Shown here in pieces: positions 1-6,265 of a DNA stretch of 8,884 nucleotides. This DNA is from Bacillus_I endophytica_A (GTDB lineage: Bacteria > Bacillota > Bacilli > Bacillales > Bacillaceae_H). Both the position numbers and the translations under genes were made by a program. The notes beneath the pieces are model-generated. The model was not told the origin of the DNA and did not search any database. It was given only the letters and a program-made list of their open reading frames with translations. The stretch is from positions 1 to 8,884 of the forward strand of contig NZ_JALAMS010000068.1 in the NCBI RefSeq assembly GCF_026790145.1. The letters run 5' to 3'. How positions within the stretch are numbered: position 1 is the first letter of the stretch; every line of letters starts with the position of its first letter.

Positions 1-77
1 TTGGATCTTGTTTTTATTTGATTTCGTAATTAAATTCACTCCCTCATTTAGAGTGTGATTATTATTAGACTAACAAA

Positions 78-116
78 AAACAGTTGTTTTTCCAATACAC
101 GGAAAAACAACTGTTT
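78..116 (-). terminator. Strong perfect hairpin, likely intrinsic terminator
   Basis: Perfect 16-bp inverted repeat: left arm 78-93, 7-nt loop 94-100, right arm 101-116. Read on the minus strand the right side ends in CTGTTTTTTG, a good U-tract, so it fits an intrinsic terminator on that strand. On the plus strand the T-tract is short, so it may act weakly in both directions and could also close a gene lying left of the window. It would be a second stop for minus-strand transcripts that pass the hairpin at 255-286. Confidence 0.6.
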
Positions 117-186
117 CTATAAAATATTATATGTGCATATATTACATTGCAAATTTTTCTTTTATACTATTTAAGGATTTTAAATT

Positions 187-226
187 ACAACCAGTACGTA
201 AAAGTACACTTTTACGTACTGGTTGT
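187..226. repeat. 40-bp near-perfect palindrome
   Basis: Two 19-base arms (187-205 and 208-226) are exact reverse complements separated by only two bases. The arms begin ACAACCAGTACG and end with the complement. No U-tract follows on either strand, so it does not look like a standard intrinsic terminator. It could be a cruciform-forming intergenic repeat, a protein binding site, or a stabilising 3'-end structure. Function unknown. Confidence 0.6.
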
Positions 227-254
227 TCTAAGATGAAAAATATTTAAAGGTAAA

Positions 255-286
255 ACCCCTCACAAATATCAATGTTGTGAGGGGGT
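255..286 (-). terminator. Terminator of the alpha/beta hydrolase gene
   Basis: GC-rich stem of ACCCCTCACAA (255-265) with TTGTGAGGGGGT (275-286), a 9-base loop and one extra G as a bulge. It lies 14 bp downstream of the hydrolase stop codon (301-303). On the minus strand the stem is followed by TTTT, and on the plus strand by a run of T after one A, so it could work in both directions. Position and stem strength make it the likely end of the hydrolase transcript. Confidence 0.75.
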
Positions 287-300
287 ATTTTTTAAAAAGA

Positions 301-1257
301 TTAGGACTCTACCTTTGTGACCCTTTCAAAACCATTCTTAACAGCTTTTATATATTCATTCCTAGCACGAATAGATATGTCAGCATCTGGAGTAATTTCT
401 TCGAACCCGTGGTACGCTCCAGGATATAAATGAAATTCGACATCGACACCAGCTTCCGCAAGTTTAGATACATAGGTTAATGTTTCACTACGGAATGGAT
501 CTAATTGACCGACACAAGTGTATGTGTATGGCAAATTACGATAATCCTCAGCTCGAGCAGGGGCTGCATAGGCAGGAATATTATCCGTTTTATACAGTTC
601 ACCTAAATACATTTTCCAACCAGCTTCATTCCTCTTCTGATTCCAAACCAATCCTTCTTTGATTTCATTCGATGAAGGCGTATTATTTCGGTCATCGATC
701 ATTGGATAAAGTGGCATTTGAAAACAAATGGAAGGATAATTTCGATCCCGGGCTAATAAAGTCAATGCTGCTGTTAGTCCACCACCGGCACTCGCTCCTG
801 CTACACCAATTCGATTCGAATCAATATTTAATGACTCTGCATTATCGGCAATCCATTTCAATGCTGCATAACAATCCTCAAGTGGTGCTGGATAAGGATG
901 TTCGGGAGCTAAACGGTAGTTTACAGAAACGACCACACAATTGGCTTCTTTTACAAACTTCATACAAAGATCATCACTTCCATCATAAGATCCCAAAATA
1001 TAACCACCGCCATGAATCCATAACAGGGCGGGTAAGGATTCATTCACAAATTTTGGGCGGTAGATTCGTAATTGTAATGAATTATCGTCTGGTCCTACAA
1101 TTTTTTCATCTGTTAATGAAATGGATTCATCAACAATTGCAGGTGGTATCAATTGAGCCATATCTTCTCTGATTGCTTGTAAATTCTCTGGACGTAAATC
1201 GAAGTCTTGAATCATTTTTAAACTTGGTAATAACGCTGGGTCTACTCGATTTTCCAT
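301..1257 (-). CDS. alpha/beta hydrolase (HSL-family esterase/lipase)
   Basis: Predicted cytoplasmic carboxylesterase of 318 residues, the usual size for the hormone-sensitive-lipase (bacterial family IV) group, which hydrolyses short acyl esters. Family marks are all visible: the oxyanion-hole HGGG at residues 82-85, the nucleophile motif GASAG with Ser156, Asp253 in LDPFRSE and His283 in YHGFE, giving a complete Ser-Asp-His triad. Residues 1-60 form the usual N-terminal cap, and no signal peptide is seen. The ATG at 1257 is supported by an AGGGAG ribosome binding site about 8 bases upstream. It is transcribed alone: a terminator follows at 255-286 and about 200 bp separate it from the ferredoxin remnant. 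The physiological substrate cannot be told from sequence. The gene looks intact. Confidence 0.9.
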   Translation of the reverse strand: MENRVDPALLPSLKMIQDFDLRPENLQAIREDMAQLIPPAIVDESISLTDEKIVGPDDNSLQLRIYRPKFVNESLPALLWIHGGGYILGSYDGSDDLCMKFVKEANCVVVSVNYRLAPEHPYPAPLEDCYAALKWIADNAESLNIDSNRIGVAGASAGGGLTAALTLLARDRNYPSICFQMPLYPMIDDRNNTPSSNEIKEGLVWNQKRNEAGWKMYLGELYKTDNIPAYAAPARAEDYRNLPYTYTCVGQLDPFRSETLTYVSKLAEAGVDVEFHLYPGAYHGFEEITPDADISIRARNEYIKAVKNGFERVTKVES

Positions 1258-1336
1258 TTTAACACTCCCTTTTTAATCTCATAAATTAAACAGTAGGTGG
1301 TTAACATTCAATTGTTGATTGTCGTACCACTAAGAG

Positions 1337-1370
1337 AATCCCTTGCATTAATGAAGCAAAGGATTTTTTT
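1337..1370 (+). terminator. Plus-strand intrinsic terminator without an obvious gene
   Basis: AATCCCTTGC (1337-1346) pairs with GCAAAGGATT (1356-1365) with one C/A mismatch, and a run of seven T ends at 1370. The T-run lies on the plus strand, yet the flanking genes are both on the minus strand and no plus-strand gene precedes it. On the minus strand the same stem is not followed by a T-tract. It may be left over from a rearranged locus, or may block antisense transcription into the ferredoxin region. Confidence 0.5.
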
Positions 1371-1466
1371 ATGAAAGGTAACGAATTATAAATAAATTTT
1401 CATATCATACCCCGGGTTTTCAAAAATAAACATAAAGTTTTCAACATTGTACCCATAAGTGCTTTC

Positions 1467-1700
1467 TCATTCAAATTTAAGAGGATCTCCATCGAATAGT
1501 TCATCATCGACTTTAATTGATTCTGTTAGACACCCTTCAAAAGCACCCATAAGATCGTCCTCTAATTCACCTTCTACCGCGACTGTGCCCTGATTATTAT
1601 CTGGGACAACAAAGGCAATTTCGTCTTCATCATAATCATAAATATCCGGAGCTGCGGCGCCACAAGTACCACATGCGATACAAGCTAATACATCATACAA
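1467..1700 (-). CDS. Ferredoxin [4Fe-4S], 5'-truncated, possibly non-functional
   Basis: Small acidic electron carrier resembling the 82-residue Bacillus single-cluster ferredoxin. Counting from the TTG at 1698-1700 (77 residues), cluster ligands are Cys7, Cys10, Cys13 (CIACGTC) and Cys57 (FEGC). The C-terminal SIKV...FDGDPLKFE is typical of the Bacillus protein. Two things suggest decay. No ATG or GTG start exists: the frame opens after a TAG at 1740-1742, and residues resembling the family's N-terminal KYTIV lie upstream of the TTG, which has no good ribosome binding site. Also, the proline that usually follows the last cysteine is leucine here (GCLTES). It directly follows a cytochrome P450 relic on the same strand, consistent with a former P450/redox-partner pair. 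Family assignment is secure; expression is doubtful. Confidence 0.65.
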   Translation of the reverse strand: MYDVLACIACGTCGAAAPDIYDYDEDEIAFVVPDNNQGTVAVEGELEDDLMGAFEGCLTESIKVDDELFDGDPLKFE

Positions 1701-1872
1701 TTTCTTGACAATAGTCTTTGTTTTGTAAGTGTTGTCCCCCTATTTCTGTATCCTGTACCACTTTACGTCTCAGAACCTGAGCAGGTGAACGATAGCGTAA
1801 AGCTTCCTTAACCATAGGAGGAATAAGAGACAGGTCATCATAGATACCGATAAGGGATTCGCTGACAAAACA
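1693..1872 (-). pseudogene. Cytochrome P450 relic (helix K / ExxR region)
   Basis: The minus-strand frame after the exporter stop codon reads 59 codons to a TGA at 1693-1695. Relic residues 13-30 contain DLSLIPPMVKEALRYRSP, and residues 41-46 DTEIGG. This is the P450 helix-K region with the invariant ExxR pair (Glu23, Arg26), followed by the typical R...D.EIGG strand. Everything before (oxygen-binding I helix) and after (haem-binding cysteine loop) is missing, so this is about 50 residues of a protein of some 400. No start codon or ribosome binding site is apparent. It overlaps the 5' end of the ferredoxin frame by a few bases in a different frame, as expected if a deletion joined the two genes. 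The P450 subfamily cannot be assigned from so little. Confidence 0.7.
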
Positions 1873-3309
1873 TCAATGTGGCGAATGCACCGCTTCGCGG
1901 CTGACTACGACGCGGCGAATGAAGAACGCTATGACCAAGCCAATCAGTGCTATGATCATCGTGAACAAGAACACGTTTTGTGATCCAGCCGTCATCGCGT
2001 TTGCCATTTCGGCCTGTTTGGCCGGAGCGGAGGAGCCGTGCAAGTATTTCTCCATACCGCCCGTAAGGATACTGATTGCAACCGCTGTTCCAATCGCGCC
2101 TGTGACCTGCTGCAGTGTATTCATGACTGCCGTGCCGTGCGGGTATAGCTACGGTGGCAATTGATTTAGCCCGTTCGTTTGAGCAGGCATCCATATCATG
2201 CCTACCCCAACCATGAGCCCGATATGCAAAGCCACGATAAAGGCCACTGAAGAAGCATGAGACAGGGTAGTAAAGAACCATAACATGACTGCAACGATCA
2301 CGAGTCCGGGAATAACGAGCCATTTCGGCCCATATTTATCGAACAAGCGCCCCATACGCGGGGAGAGGATACCGTTCAGCGCGCTGCCCGGAAAAAGCAT
2401 GAGTCCCGCAGTGAACACAGACAGTCCTGCACCCGTCTGCAGAAACATCGGCAGGATAATCATGCTCGACATCATGATCAACGTACACGACAGTATCAGG
2501 AGCAGCCCAACGACGTACATTGGGTACTTGAAAACGCTCAGATTCATCATCGGATCGCTCATAACGTTCTGCCGCAGTATAAACAGCACCAGCGTGACGA
2601 GCCCAACAATGATTGAAGTGATCACAACTGCGCTGCCCCAGCCTTCAGATCCTTCGCCTGCCTTACTCAAGCCGAAGACAACTCCTCCAAAGCCGATCGT
2701 TGACAATACGACAGACAGCAGATCTATCCGAGGCTTTGTGACATCCGTAACGTTTTCCAAATACTTCAACCCTATCAATAACCCTATAACCAAAAATGGA
2801 AGTGATAACCAGAAGATGTAATGCCATGTTAAATATTCGATTAATAGACCGCCTATGGTCGGTCCGGTCGCTGGGGCAAACATGATAACAAGTCCGACAA
2901 ACCCCATTGCCGCCCCCCGCTTTTCATGCGGATATATGACGAGAATTGTATTGAACAAGAGTGGGAGTAACAAGCTCATACCTACTGCCTGTAAAACTCG
3001 GGCGAACATTAACATTCCAAAATTGAACGCCAGCGCCGCGATCAATGTACCGACGATTAAGCTGGTGAGCGAACCTGTGAAGAGCTGTCTTGTAGTAAAC
3101 ATCTGCAACAACAACCCACTTATTGGCATTAAAATGCCTAGAGTCAACAAGAACCCAGTTGTTAACCACTGTGCAGTTGCGGCTGAAATTTGGAATACTT
3201 CCATTAAATTAGTCATTGCAACATTGAGGGCAGTTTCGCTGAACATGCCGACGAAACCGCAGATAAGCAGGGATGCCATAATGGCACGCGTATTGTATTG
3301 ATTCTTCAT
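1873..3309 (-). pseudogene. DHA2-family MFS drug exporter interrupted by in-frame TAG
   Basis: Membrane antiporter of the DHA2 (14-helix, EmrB/LmrB-like) group, which exports drugs or other toxic compounds using the proton gradient. Hydrophobic segments cover the length; motif C appears as ATGPTIGG (residues 147-154) and a C-half loop motif as GRLFDKYG (320-327). The start ATG has an AAGGAG site 7 bases upstream. After residue 386 (NQLPP) comes TAG at 2149-2151, and the same frame then continues 91 residues as LYPHGTAVMNTLQQ..., the normal family sequence, to TGA at 1873-1875. The whole frame of 478 codons matches the family length. A single C-to-T change of CAG would explain the stop. Truncation removes about the last two helices, so the product is probably inactive. 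GC content is clearly higher than that of the neighbours, suggesting transfer. Confidence 0.85.
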
Positions 3310-3730
3310 TTTATTTCTCCTTGTAATTCAATTTAATTAATAACAATTTATTTTTTAGCAAATCCTATCACGTTTCAGTAGATCGGAGAAAGTTAAAGAA
3401 TGATTAGCATGCTAACTAATCTGCTGGTGATTACCCAGTAAAGATATTTCTTCTTTTGATTCTTTGGGATTAAGTAGGTCTTCTCTTTCACCTTATTCAC
3501 TACTACTCTTGAATAAGCCGTCTTGCTAAAGCTTTAAAGTGCAGATAATCACCAATTTTAAAATTAGACATATCAAGAAGATAGATAGAATTTTTATATT
3601 TAGGGTTTAATATTTGGGTATTCGGACTTTATGGTGGAAAAGGGTCTATAAGTCATCCTTCTCAAAATTCTTAATAAGTGTGGAAATTTTTCCTTTTGTT
3701 GTCCTTTTTATTTATCTAAAACACCGATTC
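3310..3730. other. 421-bp intergenic region, no recognised gene
   Basis: AT-rich spacer between the exporter start and the flavin reductase stop. I see no convincing gene. The minus strand holds a 22-codon frame beginning MSNFKIGDYLHF and, after it in another frame, about 41 codons ending in LVSMLIIL; neither has a good ribosome binding site or a recognisable family. A perfect 12-bp palindrome TTAGCATGCTAA (3404-3415) lies about 95 bp upstream of the exporter start and could be an operator. TGGTGATTA (3425-3433) recurs inverted as TAATCACCA (3546-3554). No clear terminator for the flavin reductase is visible. Confidence 0.5.
3404..3415. promoter_or_regulatory. Candidate operator upstream of the exporter
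   Basis: Perfect 12-bp palindrome TTAGCATGCTAA, about 95 bp upstream of the exporter ATG on the minus strand. Position and symmetry suit a dimeric repressor site, but no cognate regulator lies next to it and the promoter could not be placed. Speculative. Confidence 0.25.
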
Positions 3731-4279
3731 TCAAAAAGAACCTTTCTTATTGACTTCTTCAAACAATTTAGATATTAATAACTTTAGTGAGGAATTCACC
3801 TCATTTTTTACAAATTCCCCGTCTTCGTTCAATTTATTGTTTGCTCCTGAAATTAATAATGCTCCACCATCGAATACATTCGCATTTAACATACTTAAAT
3901 TGAGTTGTAATGCTTGATGAGCATTTTCCCCATCACATGAAGCTGTAATAACCGCTACTGGTTTCGTATAAAGCTCAGCAGACGACACCAACCATTCTAA
4001 AGCATTTTTCAAGACACCAGGTACACCCTTTATATATTCGGGTGTACAGATAATGACTCCATCTGCTCTTGAAAGCAATTCTCTATATACTTGCACCTCT
4101 ACTGGTGGTTTATCATTATCTAAATCACGATTAAAATGTGGAAGTTTTTCAATACCATTGTATATTTCATATTCAACACTGTCGGGCATGAATTTTTTTA
4201 GGCTATTAAGTGCTTTTTGGGTTGATGATTTTTTCCGACTACTTCCTGATAGGGCTACAATATTAATCTTTGTTTTCAT
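3731..4279 (-). CDS. NADPH-dependent FMN reductase-like flavoprotein
   Basis: Cytoplasmic flavodoxin-fold oxidoreductase of 182 residues, the normal size for the NADPH-dependent FMN reductase family, which includes azo-, quinone- and chromate reductases. The N-terminal ALSGSSRKKSST (residues 9-20) is the FMN phosphate-binding loop after strand 1. CTPEYIKGVPGVLKNALEW (78-96) is the second signature, contacting the flavin ring; the family usually has Asn-Gly or His-Gly after PEY, whereas this protein has Ile-Lys-Gly. The ATG at 4279 has an AAGGAGA site upstream. It lies about 210 bp downstream of the nitronate monooxygenase-like gene on the same strand, with an inverted repeat in between, so separate transcription is more likely than a tight operon. 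It may supply reduced flavin or reduce quinones or nitro compounds; the substrate is unknown. Confidence 0.88.
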   Translation of the reverse strand: MKTKINIVALSGSSRKKSSTQKALNSLKKFMPDSVEYEIYNGIEKLPHFNRDLDNDKPPVEVQVYRELLSRADGVIICTPEYIKGVPGVLKNALEWLVSSAELYTKPVAVITASCDGENAHQALQLNLSMLNANVFDGGALLISGANNKLNEDGEFVKNEVNSSLKLLISKLFEEVNKKGSF

Positions 4280-4342
4280 ACGAATCTCTCCTTCAATAAA
4301 TATTGATTAAAAATCACTTCACTTCAGAAATTCTGATTTTAT

Positions 4343-4361
4343 TAAACTTTTTTTTAGTTTA
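4343..4361. promoter_or_regulatory. Candidate regulatory inverted repeat upstream of the flavin reductase
   Basis: TAAACT (4343-4348) and AGTTTA (4356-4361) are exact inverted repeats around seven T, 64 bp upstream of the flavin reductase start, where a promoter would be expected. A further pair, GTTATAA/TTATAAC, lies at 4430-4452. Neither resembles the MarR operator array to the right closely enough to be called the same site. Confidence 0.25.
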
Positions 4362-4492
4362 GGGTGAAATTTATTTTGCACGAGATGCATTCACTATTGT
4401 TTGACCTAACATACCATCAAATAGTCCGAGTTATAAGTTGAATGTTTATAACTATTGAAAAGATAATTCCACTATATATTCCGAAGACCCTT

Positions 4493-5452
4493 TTAATTAA
4501 AGTCTTGCATTAAAGTATCAACCACTTCTTTTACAGTTCTGATTTCTTTGATTGGCGTAATTCCAGTACCTATAGAAATATAGCCATCGTCTGTATTGCC
4601 TTCTAGCATGCCGATACGCATTCCAATTGATCCACGCATCAATTTTGCTGTTTCCTCACGACTAGCACCTTGTTTATCCATTTCGACTAGTTTATTCGCC
4701 AATTTAGTAGGTAAAGAACGATAGTATGCTGGTAAAGTACGGAACATTAGTAAATCTTCTGCTGTAGCATCTACAATCATTTGTTTCACGTTTTCGGCTG
4801 CTGGATTTTCTTTTGTTGGAATAAAGACACTACCAGCAAACACACCTTCAGCGCCTAAAGCAAATGCAGCACGCACTCCTCTAACGTCTCCAATACCACC
4901 AGCTGCCATTACAGGAGTATTTATAGCATCTACAATCATTGGAACAATCGAAAATGTTCCAATAACTCGTTCTGGAACCGTACCCCCTTCATCAAATCCA
5001 GTCGCTACATAAACATCTATTCCAAATTCTTCTGCAGCTTTTGCATTTTCAATAGTAGGAGTAAGGGGTCTATAAACAATTTTAATATTGTTTTCTTTTA
5101 ATGGTTTAAAGATTCTTTCATCCAGCATATCGTTCACAAGAACAACAGGAACTTTCTCGTCAATAACGGTTTCTAAAATTGGCCATGTGTAAGCTAAATC
5201 ACGATTTACGATCACAGGTACTCCAAATGGCTTATTAGTTAATGATTTTATTTTTTGTATTTCAGTTCTCATTCTTTCCGCAGATATTTCGGGTGAACGA
5301 GTTATATCAACCTGACCGGCATTTGGACCTAGAAATCCTAATCCACCAGCATTGCTTACTGCTGCAACAAATTCGGCATTAGTAACCCAAGACATCGGGC
5401 CCTGTATAATCGGTTTTTCTATATTTAATATTTCGCATATTCTATTATTCAT
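4493..5452 (-). CDS. Nitronate monooxygenase-like FMN enzyme (NMO/FabK superfamily)
   Basis: TIM-barrel flavoprotein of 319 residues in the nitronate monooxygenase (formerly 2-nitropropane dioxygenase) superfamily, which oxidises toxic alkyl nitronates with FMN. The start is the ATG at 5450-5452, with AGGAGG 8 bases upstream; an ATG 11 codons earlier is in frame but lacks such a site. Visible marks: IIQGPM near residue 15, AGGLGFLG (35-42), and the phosphate-binding MAAGGIGD (182-189) and GAEGVFAG (200-207). The loop that usually reads EAGGH or ESGGH, carrying the catalytic histidine, reads FDEGGT (153-158), so the activity may differ from true nitronate monooxygenases. It lies downstream of the MarR gene with about 195 bp between them, which hold three MarR-type operators; it is very probably controlled by that repressor. 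Confidence 0.85.
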   Translation of the reverse strand: MNNRICEILNIEKPIIQGPMSWVTNAEFVAAVSNAGGLGFLGPNAGQVDITRSPEISAERMRTEIQKIKSLTNKPFGVPVIVNRDLAYTWPILETVIDEKVPVVLVNDMLDERIFKPLKENNIKIVYRPLTPTIENAKAAEEFGIDVYVATGFDEGGTVPERVIGTFSIVPMIVDAINTPVMAAGGIGDVRGVRAAFALGAEGVFAGSVFIPTKENPAAENVKQMIVDATAEDLLMFRTLPAYYRSLPTKLANKLVEMDKQGASREETAKLMRGSIGMRIGMLEGNTDDGYISIGTGITPIKEIRTVKEVVDTLMQDFN

Positions 5453-5506
5453 TATTGAATCCTCCTGCTTACGATTATTTTCCACAACCTTCAGTTGGTT
5501 GAAAAA

Positions 5507-5526
5507 ATACTTAGTTTGCTAAATAT
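5507..5526. promoter_or_regulatory. MarR operator copy A (nitronate monooxygenase promoter region)
   Basis: ATACTTAG-TTTG-CTAAATAT: one base away from the symmetric form ATATTTAG-N4-CTAAATAT found at the marR promoter. It lies about 55 bp upstream of the monooxygenase start, well placed to block its transcription. Confidence 0.55.
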
Positions 5527-5591
5527 TTTTCAGCTTGGCTAACTTACTAGTGCAATATTTTGGCCAGAGTATCTTCAAGGCTTCTAAATAT

Positions 5592-5611
5592 ATATTTAGG
5601 GTGCTAAACAT
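5592..5611. promoter_or_regulatory. MarR operator copy B
   Basis: ATATTTAG-GGTG-CTAAACAT, 7 of 8 arm positions symmetric. It abuts copy C exactly, so the two centres are 20 bp apart, close to two helical turns, which would allow side-by-side dimers. The bases just to its left (CTAAATATATATTTAG, 5584-5599) form a further perfect 16-bp palindrome sharing its left arm. Confidence 0.5.
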
Positions 5612-5637
5612 TTATTTAGTATACTAAATAAATGTTT
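5606..5637. promoter_or_regulatory. MarR operator copy C inside a perfect 32-bp palindrome
   Basis: Perfectly symmetric over 32 bp (two 16-base arms, centre between 5621 and 5622, GTATAC at the middle). Its core TTATTTAG-TATA-CTAAATAA (5612-5631) matches the operator at the marR promoter. It begins 11 bp after the marR stop, between marR and the monooxygenase gene. It overlaps copy B by six bases. Confidence 0.6.
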
Positions 5638-5641
5638 GAGA

Positions 5642-5662
5642 AAAAACTTAGTATAAGTTTTT
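5642..5662 (-). terminator. Weak hairpin over the marR stop codon
   Basis: AAAAACTTA (5642-5650) and TAAGTTTTT (5654-5662) are exact inverted repeats around three bases and include the marR stop (5648-5650). On the minus strand the stem ends in TTTTTT. The stem is AT-only apart from one GC pair and the loop is tight, so it is at best a weak terminator. Confidence 0.3.
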
Positions 5663-6073
5663 CTCCATACGCTTTAATAAATCCCTTAATATTAAGCGTT
5701 CTTCAGTTGAAATTGACTGTAGTAATTTTTCTTGATGTTGTTTCCATTTAAATTCAACGGGTTCTTCTAATTCTTTGCCTTTGTCCGTTAGATAAATCCG
5801 CATAACCCTTGCATCTTCTTCATCACGTTTACGGTATATGAAACCATTCTGCTCTAGCGATTTAACCATATTGGTTACCGTAGGCGGTTCGCATTTTAAA
5901 TGTTCACATAGTTGCATTTGTGTTATTCCATCACCTAGCCATAAACGCGAGAGTAAATTATCTTGGCCTACATAAAGATTAAGTTCTTTAAGGCTCTCAC
6001 TATAATTTCGACGCATTTGAGAAGAAACTTTATCCAAGGACATACGAATATCACAGTCAACACTAACCTTCAT
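5648..6073 (-). CDS. MarR-family transcriptional regulator
   Basis: Dimeric winged-helix DNA-binding protein of 141 residues, normal length for the MarR family. Residues about 50-75 (ITQMQLCEHLKCEPPTVTNM) form the helix-turn-helix with recognition helix, and 79-96 (IYRKRDEEDARVMRIYLT) the wing with the conserved Asp-x-x-Asp-x-Arg pattern. The flanking N- and C-terminal helices make the dimer interface. Cysteines 7, 56 and 61 are present; some family members sense oxidants through cysteine, but nothing here proves that. The ATG at 6073 has AGGAGG 7 bases upstream. A sigma-A promoter and an overlapping symmetric site indicate autorepression, and similar sites precede the downstream monooxygenase-like gene, its probable main target. 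Confidence 0.92.
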   Translation of the reverse strand: MKVSVDCDIRMSLDKVSSQMRRNYSESLKELNLYVGQDNLLSRLWLGDGITQMQLCEHLKCEPPTVTNMVKSLEQNGFIYRKRDEEDARVMRIYLTDKGKELEEPVEFKWKQHQEKLLQSISTEERLILRDLLKRMEKNLY

Positions 6074-6097
6074 AGATGAACCTCCTCTAGCTGAAAA

Positions 6098-6117
6098 ATA
6101 TTTAGTAGGCTAAATAT
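6098..6117. promoter_or_regulatory. MarR operator copy D at the marR promoter
   Basis: Perfect inverted repeat ATATTTAG-TAGG-CTAAATAT with 8-base arms. It covers most of the -10 box of the marR promoter (6113-6118), so a bound dimer would exclude RNA polymerase: the expected layout for autorepression. Confidence 0.7.
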
Positions 6118-6141
6118 ATCATGGTTGTTTTTAGTTGTCAA
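6113..6141 (-). promoter_or_regulatory. Sigma-A promoter of marR
   Basis: On the minus strand TTGACA (6136-6141) is a perfect -35 box, followed after exactly 17 bases by TATATT (6113-6118), a 5/6 match to the -10 box. Transcription would start about 30 bases upstream of the marR ATG, giving a short leader that contains the AGGAGG site at 6081-6086. Confidence 0.75.
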
Positions 6142-6175
6142 CGTTACTACATTGATTGCTCTTCTTCAGCTAACC

Positions 6176-6265
6176 TGCTCGATACTTGAGCAACTAAAAA
6201 GGGAGCAAATGGCTTTATGAAGCTCTCGATCCCCGTTAGTTGAACATCCACCACATCAGTTCAAC
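6176..6265. repeat. Cluster of inverted repeats between marR and the F420-reductase-like gene
   Basis: Short stretch downstream of the F420-reductase-like stop, less AT-rich than its flanks. TGCTC/GAGCA (6176-6180, 6188-6192) and GTTGAAC/GTTCAAC (6239-6245, 6259-6265) are exact inverted repeats, and a looser GGAGC/GCTCT pair lies between them. None is followed by a U-tract. It could be a small non-autonomous repeat or a leftover mobile-element end; I cannot identify it. Confidence 0.3.

Noticed and set aside
2..58. Open plus-strand frame from the left edge reading WILFLFDFV...SFRV then TGA
   Set aside because: Only 18 codons are visible and no family can be recognised. It could be the end of a gene outside the window, closed by the hairpin at 78-116, but chance is as likely.
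672..1172. 166-codon plus-strand frame opposite the alpha/beta hydrolase
   Set aside because: Low-complexity His/Leu/Gln-rich translation with no ribosome binding site, antisense to a gene with a full catalytic triad.
1873..2124. Independent small membrane protein starting at MNTLQQ
   Set aside because: It is the in-frame tail of the exporter after the TAG, and the ATG at 2122-2124 has no ribosome binding site.
2149..2151. Frameshift as the cause of the exporter interruption
   Set aside because: The codons before and after the stop are in the same frame, so this is a nonsense codon and not an indel.
1838..2323. 161-codon minus-strand frame overlapping the exporter's 3' half
   Set aside because: Its translation has no family features, whereas the exporter frame carries the conserved sequence on both sides of the TAG.
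2285..3301. Two long plus-strand frames (2285-2821 and 2855-3301) opposite the exporter
   Set aside because: Antisense shadows of a membrane-protein gene; no ribosome binding sites and no recognisable domains.
5453..5485. Upstream ATG (5483-5485) as the start of the nitronate monooxygenase-like gene
   Set aside because: It lacks a good ribosome binding site, while the ATG at 5450-5452 has AGGAGG at 8 bases and matches the family N-terminus.
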